A stretch of 6,180 bases of DNA from Longimicrobium sp. (GTDB lineage: Bacteria; Gemmatimonadota; Gemmatimonadetes; Longimicrobiales; Longimicrobiaceae). The notes below the pieces were generated by a model that was not told the origin of the DNA, did no database searches, and worked only from the letters and a program-made list of their open reading frames with translations. The translations under genes were made by a program, and so were the position numbers. Positions 5,156 to 6,180 of this stretch are shown here, piece by piece; position 1 is the first letter of the stretch, and every line of letters starts with the position of its first letter. The stretch spans positions 1 through 6,180 of the forward strand of contig JAUJMI010000234.1 of the NCBI GenBank assembly GCA_030446945.1, given 5' to 3'.

Positions 5156-5725
5156 TCAAAACCAAACCACCTTCCGCTGCGCCGCGGAGTCCGGGCGCGC
5201 GGGGGCCGAAGCGCGGGCGCGGTCGTAGCCGGCCAGGATGCCGCTCGCCACCGGGTCGTCGGGGGCGATCCTCACCAGCTCGTCGGCGGCGGAGCGGAGG
5301 CCGCGCACCGCCACCTCGCGCGCCTGGGCGGCGTGCGCGGGCTGGGCCGTGTCCGCAATGCGGGCGAGCTGCCCGAGGGCGTGGACATACGCGGAGCCGG
5401 TCTGCTGCACCAGGAGGGCGGCCTGCCGCGAGTTCTCGGCCTGCACCCGCGCCACCACCTGCTCGGTGGAGCGGGCGCCCATCCACTGCCCCACGGCCAC
5501 CCCGCTGGCGAAGAGGGCGAGCGAGGCCGCCACCGCGCTCCCCACCCACGCCGCTGGAAAGCGCAGCCGGCGGCCCGGCGGCTCCAGCGCGCCCCGCTGG
5601 CGGAGGGCGTGCACGGTGCGCTCTTCCAGGAGGCGCCCCGGCTCGCGCTCGCGGGGGAGCGCGGCGAAGAGACGGCGCTCGGCCGGGGTCAGCTCGTCGT
5701 CGGGTCCTGCGTCCTGCATCGTCAT
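5156..5725 (-). CDS. Probable anti-sigma factor, single-span membrane protein
   Basis: A 189-residue protein encoded directly after the ECF sigma factor; its ATG overlaps the sigma stop (ATGA). Residues 1-55 are charged and would lie in the cytoplasm and bind sigma. Residues ~58-82 (AWVGSAVAASLALFASGVAV in the core) form one transmembrane segment. Residues ~86-189 are an Ala/Gln-rich helical outer domain (VVARVQAENSRQAALLVQQ at 90-108), ending in an unusual KVVWF. No zinc-binding HxxxCxxC motif is present; the protein has no cysteine, so it is not a ZAS-type anti-sigma factor. GAGGAG lies 3 bases from the ATG at 5725 and 9 bases from a second ATG at 5719, so the protein may start two codons later. 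The anti-sigma role is inferred from operon position and topology; the sequence itself matches no family that I can name. Confidence 0.78.
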   Translation of the reverse strand: MTMQDAGPDDELTPAERRLFAALPREREPGRLLEERTVHALRQRGALEPPGRRLRFPAAWVGSAVAASLALFASGVAVGQWMGARSTEQVVARVQAENSRQAALLVQQTGSAYVHALGQLARIADTAQPAHAAQAREVAVRGLRSAADELVRIAPDDPVASGILAGYDRARASAPARPDSAAQRKVVWF

Positions 5726-6180
5726 ACGCTCCTCGTGGGCGCGGGGTCGAGCAGCTGGCGCATGGCCCGCCGCGCGCAGGATAGCTGGCTCTTGGAGGTG
5801 CCGGGCACCACGCCCAGCATCGCCGCGATCTCTTGGTGCGTGAAACCCTCCACGTCGTGCAGCACCAGCACGGCGCGGTAGCCGGCGGGGAGCAGCGCGA
5901 GCGCCCGCTCCAGGTCGATCCGCTCGCCCACCGGCGGGGGAGTGCGCCACGGCTCCGGCACGTGCTCCGGGTCCGCCTCCCACCGGCCGCGGCGGCGCAG
6001 GAGCCCGCGCGCCACGTTCAGCCCGATCCCGGTGAGCCACGTCGCGAACGCCGCCTCCCAGCGGAACTCCGCCAGCCGCTCCGTGGCCCGGATCCAGGTC
6101 TCCTGCACCACGTCTTCCGCGTCCTGCTCGGCGCCGCCCAGCACGCGCAGCACCACCTGGAACAGGCGCGGCGTGTGGCG
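5722..6180 (-). CDS. ECF-type RNA polymerase sigma factor (5' end outside window)
   Basis: Directs RNA polymerase to a specific promoter set, probably in response to an envelope or surface signal. The frame is open to the right edge, and 152 residues are visible; the first part of region 2 is missing. Region 2 shows DAEDVVQETWIRA, the core-polymerase contact, followed by FATWLTGIGLNVARGLLRRR for -10 recognition. After a short proline-rich linker, region 4 shows the LPAGYRAVLVLHDVEGFTH helix and the helix-turn-helix EIAAMLGVVPGTSKSQL for -35 recognition. GTG at 6156 is in frame but falls inside region 2, so it is not the start. The stop overlaps the start of the membrane protein at 5725 by four bases (ATGA), the usual sigma/anti-sigma arrangement. 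The ECF subgroup cannot be assigned from the visible part. Confidence 0.93.
   Translation of the reverse strand, partial: RHTPRLFQVVLRVLGGAEQDAEDVVQETWIRATERLAEFRWEAAFATWLTGIGLNVARGLLRRRGRWEADPEHVPEPWRTPPPVGERIDLERALALLPAGYRAVLVLHDVEGFTHQEIAAMLGVVPGTSKSQLSCARRAMRQLLDPAPTRSV

Noticed and set aside
1..6180. CRISPR arrays, tRNA, rRNA, insertion-sequence transposase
   Set aside because: No regularly spaced direct repeats of suitable length, no tRNA-like cloverleaf and no transposase motifs were seen on either strand.

Overview
The window is very GC-rich, almost fully coding, and looks bacterial. High GC, alanine/arginine/proline-rich proteins, exported proteins whose signal ends in '-DAQ', and intergenic DNA packed with short G/C-rich dispersed repeats (GTTCCCC blocks, GTGCGTTA units, TTGTCATCCTGAG...GATCT units) suggest a Gemmatimonadota-type genome such as Longimicrobium. 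That assignment is an inference from style; no rRNA or marker gene is present.

Layout from left to right: (1) Bases 1-2743, minus strand: a two-gene translationally coupled operon. A C39-like cysteine peptidase (2743-1946) is followed, with a GTGA overlap, by a large amidoligase (1949 to beyond base 1). The amidoligase carries an N-terminal RLAN domain, a RimK-like ATP-grasp domain, and the beginning of a C-terminal GCS2 (glutamate-cysteine ligase 2) domain. (2) Bases 2744-3049: a divergent intergenic region holding a long imperfect palindrome, a second hairpin and a GTTCCC-rich block. (3) Bases 3050-3430, plus strand: a 126-residue acidic protein of unknown function with a good ribosome binding site and its own terminator-like hairpin. 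(4) Bases 3653-4765, minus strand: an exported protein with two PDZ domains, each carrying a CxxC pair, joined by a proline-rich linker. (5) Bases 4766-5155: a 390-base repeat-filled region with three 8-base tandem units, two oppositely oriented copies of a ~70-base dispersed unit, and a run of seven C4 tracts (G-quadruplex motif on the minus strand). (6) Bases 5156 to the right edge, minus strand: an ECF sigma factor (5' end outside the window) coupled by an ATGA overlap to a single-span membrane protein that is probably its anti-sigma factor.

How the genes work together: the ligase/peptidase pair fits the predicted class of small-peptide or protein-tagging systems in which one or two ATP-dependent carboxylate-amine ligases build a peptide and a dedicated papain-fold peptidase processes or removes it. 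Here two ligase types are fused in one chain, which makes this pair the most interesting content of the window. The sigma/anti-sigma pair is a conventional envelope-signalling unit. The secreted PDZ protein downstream could belong to its regulon, but no promoter evidence shows this. Several long open frames on the opposite strand of these genes are GC-driven shadows and are not annotated.
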